DNA from: Caulobacter sp. S45
Lineage (GTDB): Bacteria > Pseudomonadota > Alphaproteobacteria > Caulobacterales > Caulobacteraceae
Assembly (NCBI RefSeq): GCF_009765965.1
Contig: NZ_LMUL01000007.1
Location: 1 to 64,000 of the forward strand
Length of the DNA: 64,000 bases
Direction of reading: 5' to 3'
The position numbers and the translations under genes are program-made. Each line of letters opens with the position of its first letter. Within the stretch, counting starts at the first letter, position 1. The notes under the pieces were generated by a model that was given only the letters and a program-made list of their open reading frames with translations, was not told where the DNA came from and searched no databases. Positions 35,492 through 44,311 of this stretch are shown here, piece by piece.

Positions 35492-35506
35492 CTGGCGTCT
35501 CGCCAG
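35492..35506. terminator. Short hairpin between convergent genes
   Basis: CTGGCG (35492-35497) pairs with CGCCAG (35501-35506) across a 3-base loop, between the stops of the barrel-like gene (plus) and the GlcG-like gene (minus). Confidence 0.3.
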
Positions 35507-35564
35507 CGCCGAGGCGGGCAGAAGGCGAGACCTCGCTTCGCCCATCTGGACCTTCTCGCCGGGG

Positions 35565-36059
35565 TCACGGCGCTACTCCCATCTCCTTGGCGGCGACCGT
35601 AGCTGCGGTCGCTGCGTCGTCTTCCTTCCGGATACCCGCGATCCCCACGGCGCCGATGACCGTTCCGCCGGCCCTCAATGGCGCTCCGCCGCGAAGCGCG
35701 GTCAGGCCGACGGTCGCCAAGCCGAAGCGGCCGCTAGCCACATTGGCCTCCAGCTCCTCGGTGGGACGTTGTAGCAGGGCGGCGGCGCGGGCCTTGCCGA
35801 TGGCGAGCTCTATGCTGCCCGGGCGCACGTCGTCCATGCGTTCGAAGGCGAGCAATAGGCCGTCGGCGTCCACCACGGCTATGGCGGCCGGATCTTTTGA
35901 CTGGCGGGCCAGCCGTTCGGCCCTCCGCAGCGCCGCCTGGGCGCCGGCCTGGGTGAGGATCGGCGCCATGCGCACTAGAGGCGCCGGTTGGGCGAAAGCA
36001 GGGGTGGACGCGAGGGCGGTAGCGGCCGCGAAGTTCAAGATACAGGTGCGAAGGGTCAT
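35565..36059 (-). CDS. GlcG/HbpS-family exported protein
   Basis: 164 residues: signal peptide (LNFAAATALASTPAFAQ), then a single GlcG/HbpS domain with AIAVVDADGLLLAFERMDD, the conserved AIGKARAAALLQRPTEE, GGAPLRAGGTVIGAVGIAG and a C-terminal AATVAAKEMG helix. Family members bind haem or corrinoid-like compounds, or sense oxidative stress; ligand binding here cannot be shown from sequence. It stands alone, convergent with the barrel-like gene and divergent from the cytochrome at 36390. Confidence 0.85.
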   Translation of the reverse strand: MTLRTCILNFAAATALASTPAFAQPAPLVRMAPILTQAGAQAALRRAERLARQSKDPAAIAVVDADGLLLAFERMDDVRPGSIELAIGKARAAALLQRPTEELEANVASGRFGLATVGLTALRGGAPLRAGGTVIGAVGIAGIRKEDDAATAATVAAKEMGVAP

Positions 36060-36389
36060 GGTCGGGTCTTTCTCGAAGTGGATCAGACGGTGCGTGGATG
36101 GTCTGGACCTAGATGTCGTGAAGGTCCGTATTTAGGCGATCGGCTCAGGGGGCAAAAAACCCGTTCCGGCTGCTCCGAAAGTCCGCTGTCCGGCAGAAAG
36201 GTTAGGCGATGCCCCGCGGGCCTTGCCGCCAGGCCACCGGCCGCGGGCGAATCTCCTGATCAATAAGTCCCGCATGCATCGCCAGCTGGTGCAGGGAGGG
36301 CGATTCTCGGTAGTCCAAAGCACAGTAGCATTGCGATTCCGGCGGCGAGAGTTAAATGTCGGCCATCGGAATGTGCAATGGGAGTAAAA
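36060..36389. other. Intergenic region between divergent genes
   Basis: About 330 bases separating the GlcG-like gene (minus) from the small cytochrome c gene (plus). No coding frame is convincing. The 36330-36380 part is relatively AT-rich and probably holds the cytochrome promoter; a run CAAAAAACCCG occurs near 36152. Confidence 0.4.
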
Positions 36390-36743
36390 GTGCAAATCAA
36401 TCGCAGATGGGTTGGATTTGTTTTATTGACGGGTATTGTGCTGGGTGGGACCGCGGCCATCGCCGATCCGCTTGACATCAGCGGAGCGAAGATCGTCCGC
36501 GAAGGTAACGGCCATGGCGCTCCGGCTTGTACTTCCTGCCACGGGGTGGACCTGGACGGTTCACTTGAGACCGGTGCGCCGGCCATCTCAGGGAAATCGC
36601 CCAAATACCTAATCATGCGGCTTGAACATTACGCAGGCCCACAAGGCCACAACGCCGCGATGCGGCGGGTCGCCACCTCGCTTAGTCCGCGGGAGCGCAT
36701 TGAGGTGGCCAACTATATTGCAGGGCTACCTGCTCGCAAATAG
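36390..36743 (+). CDS. Small monohaem cytochrome c
   Basis: About 117 residues. Signal peptide WVGFVLLTGIVLGGTAAIAD, one haem motif CTSCH in GHGAPACTSCHGVDLDGS, and a C-terminal class I segment (SPRERIEVANYIAGLPARK) with methionines available as sixth ligand. GTG 36390 is preferred because GGAG lies 5 nt upstream; the in-frame ATG at 36378 adds four residues. It is similar in build to accessory cytochromes (c553-like) that shuttle electrons in the periplasm. No direct partner adjoins it. Confidence 0.82.
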   Translation: MQINRRWVGFVLLTGIVLGGTAAIADPLDISGAKIVREGNGHGAPACTSCHGVDLDGSLETGAPAISGKSPKYLIMRLEHYAGPQGHNAAMRRVATSLSPRERIEVANYIAGLPARK

Positions 36744-36986
36744 GGATGAGGAGGCTTACTCTCCACGGTAGGTTAAAGCAGCCGCAACTGGTTCGGCATG
36801 CTACCGCCTGTGCGCGAGCACGCCATTCCGATGCCGCACGCGATGGAACGGCGGCTATCTGGCCTCCACCCTTGACCCCTCGGGCGCATGCACGCGCGCC
36901 CACAGGGCGACGAAGCCCAGACGCGAAGCCCTTGATACGGCTGAGGTCAAGTTGCGTGAGCTGTTGCGCGAAGTCGTGGAGATTCC

Positions 36987-38201
36987 ATGAGTGAGGCGAC
37001 CGGGGCCGAGAGCAAGCCCACCACTGGTGGTCCGCTGGAGGTGCTGGCCGTCTTCCTGAGGCTTGGCCTCACCGCGTTCGGTGGCCCGATCGCCCACCTC
37101 GGCTATTTTCGCGAGGAGTTCGTGGCCCGGCGCCGTTGGCTGAACGAGGCCGCCTACGCGGACCTAGTCGCCCTTTGCCAGTTTCTGCCGGGGCCGTCCT
37201 CCAGCCAGGTCGGCTTCGGCATCGGTCTCCTGCGCGCGGGGCCGCTTGGGGCTCTAGCGGCCTGGGCCGGTTTTACCCTGCCGTCGGCGATCCTGATGAC
37301 GGCCTTCGCCTTTGGCGCCGCGGCCATGGGCGGGCCAATCGCCCACGGCGCCATCCATGGGCTGAAGCTGGTCGCCGTCGCTGTGGTCGCGCACGCAGTC
37401 TTCGGCATGGCCAAGACGCTGACGCCGGACGCCCGCCGCGCCGGGATCGCCGTGGGCCCGGTCGCGATCGTCACCTTGGCGCCGGCAATGATGGGTCAGA
37501 TCGCGGCGATCGGGTTTGGCGCGCTGGCAGGATTTATCCTCTGTCGAGGGACGAGCGACAGCGAGCCGGCGGGCCCCTTGTGGCGGATATCTCCGAAGGT
37601 TGGGATCGTCGCCTTGGCGGCCTACCTGCTCTTGATCGTGGGCGCACCGGTGCTGGCCGCTTCGACCGGCGACCCAACCATCGCCCGCTTCAGCGCCTTT
37701 TATCGTTCCGGCGCCCTCGTCTTCGGCGGCGGCCACGTCGTGCTGCCGCTCTTGGAACGGGCCGTAGTCGATCCCGGGTGGGTCAGCCCGGGCGCCTTCT
37801 TGGCTGGCTATGGCGCCGCCCAGGCCATGCCCGGGCCGCTCTTCACCTTCGCCGCCTATCTCGGCGCCGCGGCGTATGGGCCTCCGAACCGAGTCGCCGG
37901 GGCGGCGCTCGGCCTCTTCGCCGTCTTCCTGCCAGGCCTATTGGTCCTCCTCGCCGCCCTGCCGTTCTGGTCGCAACTTCGCAGCCGTCCCGCTGCACAG
38001 GCCACGATGCGAGGCGCCAACGCGGCCGTGGTTGGCCTGCTCGCGGTGGCGCTTTACAATCCAGTGTGGATCAGCGCGGTGCTGGACCCGATCGACTTCG
38101 CCTGTGTCCTGAGCGGCTTCGCGCTGCTCACGGCCTTTAAAGCCCAGCCGGTCGTCCTGGTGATCCTGGGGCTTGCCGCCGGCGTGGCTCGGGCGGTTTG
38201 A
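36987..38201 (+). CDS. chrA: Chromate transporter ChrA
   Basis: 404 residues, a long-chain CHR protein with two homologous halves in the inner membrane. First half: LTAFGGPIAHLGYFREEFVA, LVALCQFLPGPSSSQVGFGI. Second half: ALVFGGGHVVLPLLE, GYGAAQAMPGPLFTFAAYLG. About ten to twelve hydrophobic segments. It would export chromate with proton antiport. The 240 bases before it hold no clear gene; the start has only a weak GGAG-like site. It is convergent with the superoxide dismutase gene, with a hairpin between. Confidence 0.9.
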   Translation: MSEATGAESKPTTGGPLEVLAVFLRLGLTAFGGPIAHLGYFREEFVARRRWLNEAAYADLVALCQFLPGPSSSQVGFGIGLLRAGPLGALAAWAGFTLPSAILMTAFAFGAAAMGGPIAHGAIHGLKLVAVAVVAHAVFGMAKTLTPDARRAGIAVGPVAIVTLAPAMMGQIAAIGFGALAGFILCRGTSDSEPAGPLWRISPKVGIVALAAYLLLIVGAPVLAASTGDPTIARFSAFYRSGALVFGGGHVVLPLLERAVVDPGWVSPGAFLAGYGAAQAMPGPLFTFAAYLGAAAYGPPNRVAGAALGLFAVFLPGLLVLLAALPFWSQLRSRPAAQATMRGANAAVVGLLAVALYNPVWISAVLDPIDFACVLSGFALLTAFKAQPVVLVILGLAAGVARAV

Positions 38202-38224
38202 TCGCACTCCATCACTAGTTCGGT

Positions 38225-38273
38225 GGGGCTCGTAGGGCGGTGGGGCGAGCCCCTGAATTGTCGCAAACGCGAC
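38225..38273. terminator. Hairpins between convergent chrA and sod genes
   Basis: GGGGCTCG (38225-38232) pairs with CGAGCCCC (38246-38253) across 13 bases, and GTCGC (38260-38264) pairs with GCGAC (38269-38273) across AAAC. Both lie between the two stop codons and could terminate either transcript. Confidence 0.5.
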
Positions 38274-38286
38274 ATCGAGGTTTCCA

Positions 38287-39003
38287 CTAGACCATCACGA
38301 AAACAGCGGAAGCATTGCTCCAGTTGATGGCCTTCATGAAGGCGTCCACATACGCTCCGGCGTTGGCGCCGTAGTCGATCGCGTAGGCGTGCTCGTACAT
38401 GTCCAGCGCCAGAAGTGGCGTAGAACCGGCCAGGGTCATGGTGTGGTCGGCGGCCCACTGGTTAAGCAGTCGGCGATCGCGATTGCTCCAGGTCAGGAGC
38501 ACCCAGCCCGAACCGCCGCCTAACGCTTTGCCCATAGCGGCGAATTCCGACGCCCACCGGTCATAGCCGCCGAAATCCTTGGCGATCTGCTGCTCCAACA
38601 GCGGCGCGCGCGCGGACGGCAGGCCCAGGCCGGCGAAGTATAGCTCGTGCAGGATCATCGAGTTCCAGGCGATCAACTCCTCGCGCTTCAGCCCATTGAG
38701 CATGAAGCCCGGAGCCTTGGCGGGGTCGAGCGCTGCGGTCTGGCTGGTGATGGCGCCCAACCGCTTCACCGCGCCAACGTAGTTGTTGTCGTGGTGGCTG
38801 ACGAGCAACCGTTCGGACAGGCCGTGGATCGACTTGGGGTCGAACGGGAGCGGCTTGGCCTGCGGTGAGTAGGTCTCGCCGACGGCCGCGCGCGGGGTTT
38901 GCGCCTGGACGAAGCCGCTCGACGAAGCGACGGCGCCGAGCGTGACGGCGGCAGCCATGAGGCCGCGACGATCCAGCGTGCTGGGGGAGTCGAATGAGGG
39001 CAT
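38287..39003 (-). CDS. sodB: Exported Fe/Mn superoxide dismutase
   Basis: About 238 residues. A twin-arginine signal (LDRRGLMAAAVTLGAVASSS) makes it periplasmic, unlike the usual cytosolic SodB. Metal ligands of the Fe/Mn family are present in order: His in LLVSHHDNNYVGAV, His in MILHELYFAGLG, and Asp/His in LALDMYEHAYAIDYG. The conserved WVLLTWSNRD segment also fits. ATG 39003 (MPSFDSPSTLDRRG) is preferred over 39054. It would remove superoxide in the periplasm, in keeping with the neighbouring metal-resistance genes. Confidence 0.88.
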   Translation of the reverse strand: MPSFDSPSTLDRRGLMAAAVTLGAVASSSGFVQAQTPRAAVGETYSPQAKPLPFDPKSIHGLSERLLVSHHDNNYVGAVKRLGAITSQTAALDPAKAPGFMLNGLKREELIAWNSMILHELYFAGLGLPSARAPLLEQQIAKDFGGYDRWASEFAAMGKALGGGSGWVLLTWSNRDRRLLNQWAADHTMTLAGSTPLLALDMYEHAYAIDYGANAGAYVDAFMKAINWSNASAVFVMV

Positions 39004-39185
39004 GGCGGCGTTCCTGGAACGGTGGCGACGCACCTGGGGCGGTGCGTAATCCACTCCCGGTCGCAGGCCTCGTTTAAGGCAGTATTAGGGGCCCCGACTT
39101 CGCCTGGAGTTCGCCCAATTCAACGGCCAGCATGGCCCAATGCGAGCAGCTTGTTATAGGGTCCCTACCTATCCTATGCTGCGGT

Positions 39186-39464
39186 ATGAGCCATACGATC
39201 GAACACAAGGACAAGCTCCTGGCGCGCGCACGCCGCCTCAGGGGACAGGTCGAGGCGATCGAAAGAGCGCTCGCCAGCGAGGCGGGCTGCGAGAAGGTCA
39301 TGCACCTGCTGGCCAGCGCCCGCGCCGCCATGGCTGGGTTGATGGCCGAAGTGGTCGAGGACCATGTGCAGACGCACCTGGTCGATCGGGAGAAGCACCC
39401 CGACGCCTTCAACACCGAGGCGGCTGATCACCTGCTGTCGGTCATTCGAACCTATCTGAAGTAG
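39186..39464 (+). CDS. dmeR: Ni/Co-sensing repressor, RcnR/DmeR type
   Basis: 92 residues of the CsoR/RcnR all-helical family. The nickel/cobalt ligand set of RcnR is complete: His3 (MSHTIEHK), Cys35 (EAGCEKV), His60 and His64 (EDHVQTHLV). The DNA-contacting basic residues of helix 1 (ARARRLRGQVEAIERAL) are kept. It begins at ATG 39186 and ends 10 nt before dmeF, so it most likely represses its own operon until nickel or cobalt binds. A DNA site would be expected at 39130-39185; ATAGGGTCCCTACCTATCCT in that stretch is G-tract-containing, as in RcnR operators. Confidence 0.9.
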   Translation: MSHTIEHKDKLLARARRLRGQVEAIERALASEAGCEKVMHLLASARAAMAGLMAEVVEDHVQTHLVDREKHPDAFNTEAADHLLSVIRTYLK

Positions 39465-39474
39465 GAGGCGATCC

Positions 39475-40731
39475 GTGACCAACGCTCACACCAGCAGCCC
39501 GCATGCCGCTCATGGGCACGTCTTTCTCGCGCCGAGCCATCAGGCCAACGAGCGACGCGCCTGGGCCGTCATTGTCATCTGCGGCGTGATGATGGTCGGC
39601 GAGATCGTCGGCGGCCTCATTTTCGGGTCGATCGCGTTGGTCGCGGACGGCCTGCACATGTCGACCCACGCCGGCGCTTTGCTGCTGGCCGCGCTCGCCT
39701 ACACCTATTCGCGCCGACATGCCGACGATCCAAGTTTCACCTTCGGCACTGGCAAGTTCGGCGATCTGGCCGGCTTCACCAGCGCCATCGTCCTGGCCAT
39801 GATCGCGCTCCTGATCGGCTACGAAGCCGTAACGCGGTTCCTCCACCCGGTGCCGATCCGCTTCGGCGAAGCGATCCCGATCGCCGGCCTGGGCCTCGCT
39901 GTGAATATCGCCAGCGCCTGGCTGCTGAGCGCTGGGGGCCATCATCACCATCATGGGCATGGCCACGAACACGGGCATGGACACGACCATGAGGACGAGG
40001 CCTTCGAGGTCGCGACACCGACCGGAGCCGTTCTTGTGACCGTGTTCGAGGACGGGGTCCCACCGCGTTTCCGCGTGCGGCGCGAGGACGGCGCGTCGCT
40101 CGATCCGACCAAGGTCACGATCGAGACGATCCGCTCGGACGGGGCTCGGCAGACCTTCCGGTTCTCGGAGCTGGGCGATCTCGTCGAGTCCGTCGAGGAA
40201 ATCCCTGAACCGCACGCCTTTACTGCTCGCCTGACCATCGACGGTGAAGAGCACGCCCTGGTGTTCGCCGAGCACGGGCACGGAGCGCACGACCGCGACA
40301 ACAACATGCGAAGCGCCATCGTCCATGTCATGGCGGACGCCATGGTCTCGGTCCTGGTGATCGTCGGTCTCATCCTGGCCCAGCGGCTCGGCTGGCTCTG
40401 GATGGACCCGCTCGCAGGCGTCATCGGAGCCCTGGTGATCGCAAGCTGGTCCTATGGGCTCATCCGGGACACCGGCGCGATCCTGCTGGACATGAATCCC
40501 GATCGTCGGCTGACCGCTCAAATCCGCCAGATCGTCGAGGCGTCCGGCGACGCCGTGGCGGACCTGCACCTGTGGCGGCTGGGGCCGGGGCATCTCGGCG
40601 CGATCCTCAGCGTTTCCAGCGAGGCGGGGCGAAACGAGGCCTATTATCGCGCCAAGCTCGCGCGCTTTTCGACGTTGTCGCACCTCACCGTCGAGATCGT
40701 AGCCGCGCGGAAGTGGGCGAGGGCCGCCTAG
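39475..40731 (+). CDS. dmeF: Co/Ni efflux protein DmeF (CDF family)
   Basis: 418 residues of the cation diffusion facilitator family with six membrane spans. Metal-site motifs: ALVADGLHMSTHAGAL in TM2 and AIVHVMADAMVSVLVIVGL in TM5, giving HD/HD-type sites. A histidine-rich loop (HHHHHGHGHEHGHGHDHEDE) lies between TM4 and TM5, followed by an inserted domain of about 90 residues typical of DmeF, then a short C-terminal cytoplasmic domain (VADLHLWRLGPGHLGA). It exports cobalt and nickel in exchange for protons. It is co-transcribed with dmeR. Confidence 0.92.
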   Translation: MTNAHTSSPHAAHGHVFLAPSHQANERRAWAVIVICGVMMVGEIVGGLIFGSIALVADGLHMSTHAGALLLAALAYTYSRRHADDPSFTFGTGKFGDLAGFTSAIVLAMIALLIGYEAVTRFLHPVPIRFGEAIPIAGLGLAVNIASAWLLSAGGHHHHHGHGHEHGHGHDHEDEAFEVATPTGAVLVTVFEDGVPPRFRVRREDGASLDPTKVTIETIRSDGARQTFRFSELGDLVESVEEIPEPHAFTARLTIDGEEHALVFAEHGHGAHDRDNNMRSAIVHVMADAMVSVLVIVGLILAQRLGWLWMDPLAGVIGALVIASWSYGLIRDTGAILLDMNPDRRLTAQIRQIVEASGDAVADLHLWRLGPGHLGAILSVSSEAGRNEAYYRAKLARFSTLSHLTVEIVAARKWARAA

Positions 40732-40802
40732 GCAGGCCATGCTCTTAAAACTGCCCTAAACTGGCGCAGGCAAAATGCGCCGTTGGCAACCGGACGGGCG
40801 GG

Positions 40803-41474
40803 ATGCGTCTGCTGATCATCGAGGACGAGCAGCGGATTTCCGATCTGGTCGGCGAAGCTCTGCGCCAGGCTGGTTTCGTGGTCGATGCGGTGTTCACGGC
40901 GGCCGATGGCGAAGCGGCCGTCCGGGCGAACGTGTATGACGCTGTGGTTCTGGACCTTGGCCTCCCGGACGGTGATGGCCTGCGCCTGTTGGCGGACCTG
41001 GATCGCAGACCGGACAAGCCGCCAGTGCTGGTATTGACCGCGCGGGACTCGGTGGAAGACCGAGTGGCCGGCCTGGATGCGGGGGCGGACGACTATCTGG
41101 TCAAGCCCTTCGCCATGATCGAGTTGGTGGCGCGGGTGAAGGCGCTGCTCCGTCGACCCGGCGGCGCGCTCGGCCTGAGGTTGGAGGCCGGCAACGTCGC
41201 CTTCGACACGGTAGGGCGCGATGTACAGGTGGCGGGCTTGCCTCTGCCCCTCGCGCGACAGGAACTGGCCATCCTGGAGCACCTGATGCGCCGGCTCGGT
41301 CGCGTGGCGCCCAAGGCGGTGCTTGAGGACAAGCTTTACGGCATGGGCGAGGAGTTGGAGTCGAACGCCATCCCCGTCCACGTCCACCACCTGCGCCGCA
41401 AGCTGCTGGAGGCTGGCGCCGACTGCGCCATCCATACCGTGCGGGGCGTCGGCTACTTCCTCGAGGCTGGCTGA
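40803..41474 (+). CDS. OmpR-type response regulator
   Basis: 223 residues. Receiver domain with acidic pocket IIEDEQR, phospho-acceptor aspartate in VVLDLGLPDGDG, switch threonine in VLTARDS and lysine in YLVKPF; winged-helix output domain from about residue 125 (LPLARQELAILEHLMRRLGR, then NAIPVHVHHLRRKL and TVRGVGYFL). It resembles QseB/TctD-type regulators. The stop shares a base with the kinase ATG (TGATG). It follows dmeF by 71 nt, so it may start its own transcript. The operon continues to the nine-haem cytochrome, which is its likely target. Confidence 0.9.
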   Translation: MRLLIIEDEQRISDLVGEALRQAGFVVDAVFTAADGEAAVRANVYDAVVLDLGLPDGDGLRLLADLDRRPDKPPVLVLTARDSVEDRVAGLDAGADDYLVKPFAMIELVARVKALLRRPGGALGLRLEAGNVAFDTVGRDVQVAGLPLPLARQELAILEHLMRRLGRVAPKAVLEDKLYGMGEELESNAIPVHVHHLRRKLLEAGADCAIHTVRGVGYFLEAG

Positions 41475-42538
41475 TGCGCCTGCTGCGTCCCAGATCGCTG
41501 GAAGGCAGGCTAACCATTCGACTGGGCGCGCTGCTAGTGACGGCCATGGCGGTCGGCGTCATCGCGGTCGCGCTCTCCAGCTACCACGCCGCCAAGGAGA
41601 TGGGGAACGAGGCCCTGGCGGACGCCTTCGTGCGCGAGTTCCTGCGCGACGCCGCCTGGGCCTTCCCGATTCTGGCTGTGATCCTCTTGGCCGTCAGTAT
41701 CTGGACCATCCGCGGCAGCCTCAGGCCGGTCCGAACGGCGTCGGAAAAGGCTGCGGCGGTCACACCGGGGAGCGTCGGCGTGCGACTGCCGGAGACGGGA
41801 CTGCCGACCGAACTCCTGCCCCTGGTCGCAGCCATGAACGGCGCCCTGGGCCGGCTGGAGAAGGGCTTTGAGATTCAGCGGCAGTTCACCGCCAACGCCG
41901 CGCACGAGCTGCGCACGCCTCTGGCGATCCTGACCGCAGGATTGGAGGCCCTGCCGACGTCCCCCGAGGTGGAACGCCTTCAGCAGGACACGGAGCGGAT
42001 GAACCGCTTGGTGAACCAGCTCCTGCGCGTCGCTCGGCTCGACGCCCAGCCTGTGGAGACCGGCCAGACCGTCGACCTCGGCCGAATCGCCGGTGACGTG
42101 GTGGGGCGCCTTGCGCCCTGGGCGGCGAAGAGCGGCCGGAGCCTGGCGTTCGAGCCGCCCGAGGCGCCCACCCTGGTGCGCGGCGACCAGGACGCGCTTG
42201 GGGATGCGATCCGCAACTTGGTCGAGAACGCCATCGCCCACAGTCCCGAGGGCGAAGAGGTCACCGTGCGCGTCGACGACGGAGGCTTGGTGTCTGTGGT
42301 CGATAACGGACCCGGTGTGCCTGCCGAGGCAAGAGACCGGATTTTCGATCGCTTCTGGCGCAGCCGCGAGCGCCGCAGCTCCGGGGTTGGCGCGGGCCTG
42401 GGCCTTTCCATCGTCGCCGAGATTGTGCGCGCCCACGGCGGCCGGATCACCTACGCGGACGCGCCCGGCGGCGGAGCCTGTTTCATCCTCGCCATTCCAT
42501 TGCAGCCCGCTGTTCGCCAGGGAGAGACGGGCCGATGA
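41474..42538 (+). CDS. Membrane histidine kinase
   Basis: 354 residues: two membrane spans (about 14-36 and 61-80) with only about 25 residues between them, a HAMP-like linker, HisKA dimerisation domain with phospho-acceptor His in ANAAHELRTPLAIL, and an ATPase domain with N box NLVENAIAHS, G1 SVVDNGPGVP and G2 VGAGLGLSIV. The short periplasmic loop suggests it senses within or near the membrane or through a partner protein. It overlaps the regulator by 1 nt and the cytochrome by 4 nt. Confidence 0.9.
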   Translation: MRLLRPRSLEGRLTIRLGALLVTAMAVGVIAVALSSYHAAKEMGNEALADAFVREFLRDAAWAFPILAVILLAVSIWTIRGSLRPVRTASEKAAAVTPGSVGVRLPETGLPTELLPLVAAMNGALGRLEKGFEIQRQFTANAAHELRTPLAILTAGLEALPTSPEVERLQQDTERMNRLVNQLLRVARLDAQPVETGQTVDLGRIAGDVVGRLAPWAAKSGRSLAFEPPEAPTLVRGDQDALGDAIRNLVENAIAHSPEGEEVTVRVDDGGLVSVVDNGPGVPAEARDRIFDRFWRSRERRSSGVGAGLGLSIVAEIVRAHGGRITYADAPGGGACFILAIPLQPAVRQGETGR

Positions 42539-44190
42539 AGTTGAGATGGATCGCGGCCGTCGCCCTACTCGTCGGCCTGCTGACCGGAGCGCTGGGCTAC
42601 GCCTACACCGTGGTGCTGCCGGGCCTTTCCGTCGCTCGCCAGGAGCCGCCCGCCCTGGAAACCAATGTCGCGACCTGGCTGCTGCATCACAGCGTCCCTG
42701 CGTCGGCGAAAGCTAAGCGGAATCCGCTGGGTCGCGACGTGACGGATATCGAGGCGGGGCACATGCTGTTCCAGCAGAAGTGCGAGGTGTGCCACGCCTA
42801 CGATGGCGGCGGGAAGACCGAGATCGGGGCTGGGGCCTATCCGCGCCCGCCGGTCCTGCGGGACCTGATCCCGAAGCTGTCGGACGGCGAAGTCTTCTAC
42901 CATATCCGCAACGGCATCCGGAACACGGCCATGCCGGCCTGGAGCATGCCGGACCGCCAGCTCTGGCAACTCGTCGCCTACACGCGCCACCTTCCCCTGA
43001 TCGCGTCGATGGAACCGCCCGCGACGCTCCAGAAGGTCAGCAGCAGCGCCCGCTACGTCGGTTCGCAGGCCTGCCAGTCCTGTCACCAGGACGTCTATGC
43101 ACGCTGGTCCACGACCAAGATGGCCAATGTGGTGCGCGATCCCAGGCTTCACCCGGAAGCGGTCGTGGCGGACTTCTCCAAGCCCAACCCACTGGTCACG
43201 TTCAGCATTAAAGACGTCGATTTCGTCTATGGATCGGGCTGGAAGCAGCGCTTCTTCCACAAGGTCGGGAACACCTACATCCCCTATCCAGCCCAGTGGG
43301 ACATCACCAACAAGACCTGGTCCAAGTACCATGTGCCCGACAAAGGCGGGGACTGGTGGGCGAACCACTACCCCGACCCGAAGGGCGACAACTCGGGCCG
43401 CCCGACCGGTCCACTCTGCGACGGCTGCCACTCGGTCCACTTCGACATCGCCACCAGCAAGCCGGCGGAGTGGAACGTCGGCTGTGAGATGTGCCATGGC
43501 GCGGGCTCCGAGCACGCCGCCCGCCCGACCCGCAACAACATCCTGAACCCGGCGCGCATGGATTATGTGCAGGCCAACGACACCTGCATCCAGTGCCACT
43601 CCCAGGGCCAACCGCTAAGGAACCCGATCCAGGGCAAATACTACGACTGGCCGGTGGGCTATCATGTGGGGTTGAAGCTGGCCGACTTCTGGAAGCTTGA
43701 GCCGCACAGGCTGGGCGAGCTGAGCTTCACCCACTTCCCCGACGGGACCGCTCACAAGAACCGGATGCAGGGCAACGACTTCACCCAGAGCCTGATGTAT
43801 GCGCGTGGTGTGACCTGCTTCTCATGCCACGACCCGCACGGCTCGCCGAACCAGGCCATCCTACGCAAACCCATCGGCGAACTCTGCATGACCTGCCACG
43901 GCCCCAACACCCAGAACGGGCCGCATGCGATCTCGATCGAAGCCCACACCCACCACAAGCCGGGTAGTCCAGGCAGTCAGTGCGTGGCCTGCCACATGCC
44001 CCAGATCGAGCAGACCATCGCCAACGTGAACGTGGCCTCCCACACCTTCCACTTCACCACGCCGAGCATGACGGACAGCCTGAAGATCCCAAACGTCTGC
44101 AACACCTGCCACCGGGACAAGTCCACGGCGTGGGCGGCGGATGCGCTGGCGCACTGGAACGATCGCTCGCCCTGGCGGATGGCGAATTAG
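42535..44190 (+). CDS. Nine-haem cytochrome c with fused class I domain
   Basis: 551 residues with an N-terminal signal/anchor (WIAAVALLVGLLTGALGYAY). Nine CxxCH motifs occur: CEVCH, CQSCH, CDGCH, CEMCH, CIQCH, CFSCH, CMTCH, CVACH and CNTCH. The first lies in a monohaem class I-like domain (residues about 72-140: GHMLFQQKCEVCHAYDGGGK, then PDRQLWQLVAYTRHL). The other eight form an octahaem-type domain from about residue 165, with extra histidines that could be distal ligands. Such proteins move electrons across the periplasm, sometimes with oxidoreductase activity. It overlaps the kinase gene by 4 nt (ATGA), so its production is likely controlled by that system. The reductase or acceptor is not in the window. 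Confidence 0.88.
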   Translation: MKLRWIAAVALLVGLLTGALGYAYTVVLPGLSVARQEPPALETNVATWLLHHSVPASAKAKRNPLGRDVTDIEAGHMLFQQKCEVCHAYDGGGKTEIGAGAYPRPPVLRDLIPKLSDGEVFYHIRNGIRNTAMPAWSMPDRQLWQLVAYTRHLPLIASMEPPATLQKVSSSARYVGSQACQSCHQDVYARWSTTKMANVVRDPRLHPEAVVADFSKPNPLVTFSIKDVDFVYGSGWKQRFFHKVGNTYIPYPAQWDITNKTWSKYHVPDKGGDWWANHYPDPKGDNSGRPTGPLCDGCHSVHFDIATSKPAEWNVGCEMCHGAGSEHAARPTRNNILNPARMDYVQANDTCIQCHSQGQPLRNPIQGKYYDWPVGYHVGLKLADFWKLEPHRLGELSFTHFPDGTAHKNRMQGNDFTQSLMYARGVTCFSCHDPHGSPNQAILRKPIGELCMTCHGPNTQNGPHAISIEAHTHHKPGSPGSQCVACHMPQIEQTIANVNVASHTFHFTTPSMTDSLKIPNVCNTCHRDKSTAWAADALAHWNDRSPWRMAN

Positions 44191-44200
44191 GGCGCGATCT

Positions 44201-44308
44201 GGCTCTGTCAGCGCAAATTGACGGCCGATAGGCGAGGGGGACTAAGGCAAAGCCCTATGGTCAAGCCTAAGCCCCCGCCCAATCCGTTTCGTTGGTTCGA
44301 TAGTTCGC
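44201..44308 (+). mobile_element. IS6-type left-end remnant
   Basis: Starts with the inverted repeat GGCTCTGTCAG (44201-44211), 10 nt after the nine-haem cytochrome stop, and continues to the first 19 codons of the transposase (ATG 44257, MVKPKPPPNPFRWFDSSPG). The reading frame is then interrupted by the terminal repeat of another element at 44312. Confidence 0.85.
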
Positions 44309-44311
44309 CGG

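Noticed and set aside
39951-40000. CRISPR-like or simple repeat in the CAC/CAT-rich stretch
   Set aside because: It encodes the histidine-rich metal-binding loop of DmeF within a continuous reading frame.
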